From Ilumatobacteraceae bacterium (GTDB lineage Bacteria; Actinomycetota; Acidimicrobiia; Acidimicrobiales; Ilumatobacteraceae): a stretch of 5,458 bases of DNA. The stretch spans positions 1 through 5,458 of the forward strand of contig JALRDI010000082.1 in the NCBI GenBank assembly GCA_023257035.1, in the 5' to 3' direction. This document shows, one piece after another, positions 5,373-5,458 of this stretch (positions are counted from its first letter, which is position 1; each line of letters starts with the position of its first letter). The position numbers were made by a program, and so were the translations under genes. Below the pieces are notes generated by a model. It saw nothing but the letters and a program-made list of their open reading frames with translations, searched no databases and had not been told where the DNA came from.

Positions 5373-5458
5373 TTACTCGGTTGCACTGAGTAGTTCGCCG
5401 GCACGAAGCTGGCTTGCGTACAACCCGTTTGCCATGACGAGTTCGTCGTGAGTTCCTT
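5373..5458 (-). CDS. ABC transporter ATP-binding protein, C-terminal tail, cut by window edge
   Basis: The last 27 codons and the TAA stop are visible on the minus strand. The peptide GTHDELVMANGLYASQLRAG plus a short tail ending SATE matches the G-x-H-x-x-L-(6-7)-G-x-Y ending that follows the H-loop in exporter-type ABC ATPases. These are often fused permease-ATPase half transporters of the MsbA/MdlB class. Walker and signature motifs lie beyond the right edge, so substrate and subtype cannot be judged. It is convergent with msrA across a 10-nt gap, and no separate terminator fits in that gap. Confidence 0.75.
   Translation of the reverse strand, partial: GTHDELVMANGLYASQLRAGELLSATE

Noticed and set aside
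5341..5425. Similar strings TTGCGTACGCAACCC (5343-5357) and TTGCGTACAACCC (5414-5426) on both sides of the msrA stop
   Set aside because: They fall in different genes on opposite strands, differ by a 2-nt gap and show no target-site or repeat-unit structure. Chance is likely.

Overview
The window is ordinary, tightly packed bacterial chromosome with moderate to moderately high GC. It has short intergenic gaps, GTG and TTG starts, and several genes without a Shine-Dalgarno. Protein style (Actinobacteria-type MsrA N-terminus, KAT/DapC-like aminotransferase, CoA-transferase next to a citrate-synthase-fold citryl-CoA lyase) suggests an actinobacterium, perhaps an aquatic Acidimicrobiia lineage. 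That placement is inference from protein style, not from a marker gene. I see no rRNA, tRNA, CRISPR array, transposase, phage gene or defence gene.

Left block (1-2104, minus strand): a three-gene operon read right to left. It encodes a VOC-fold metalloenzyme (1556-2104), a family III CoA-transferase (308-1483, TTG start) and the N-terminal part of a citryl-CoA lyase-like protein that runs off the left edge (1-269). All three starts have a Shine-Dalgarno. The order fits a small catabolic module: metal-dependent modification of a substrate, activation to a CoA thioester, then C-C cleavage to acetyl-CoA. The substrate is unknown. A perfect 12-bp hairpin lies in the 72-nt gap between the VOC and CoA-transferase genes.

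Middle block (2245-4132, plus strand): after a 140-bp divergent gap come an alpha/beta hydrolase of the esterase/hydroxynitrile-lyase type (2245-2949) and, 13 nt later, a class I/II PLP aminotransferase (2963-4132, GTG start). They are probably co-transcribed.

Right block: a GNAT acetyltransferase (4116-4622, minus) overlaps the aminotransferase tail-to-tail by 17 bp. An 89-bp divergent gap separates it from a peptide-methionine (S)-S-oxide reductase gene, msrA (4712-5362, plus), whose start is embedded in an inverted repeat. Ten bases after msrA, the C-terminal tail of an ABC transporter ATP-binding protein (5373-5458, minus) enters from the right edge.

No clearly novel system is visible. 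The best leads are the uncharacterised VOC/CoA-transferase/citryl-CoA-lyase operon with its internal hairpin, and the dyad over the msrA start.
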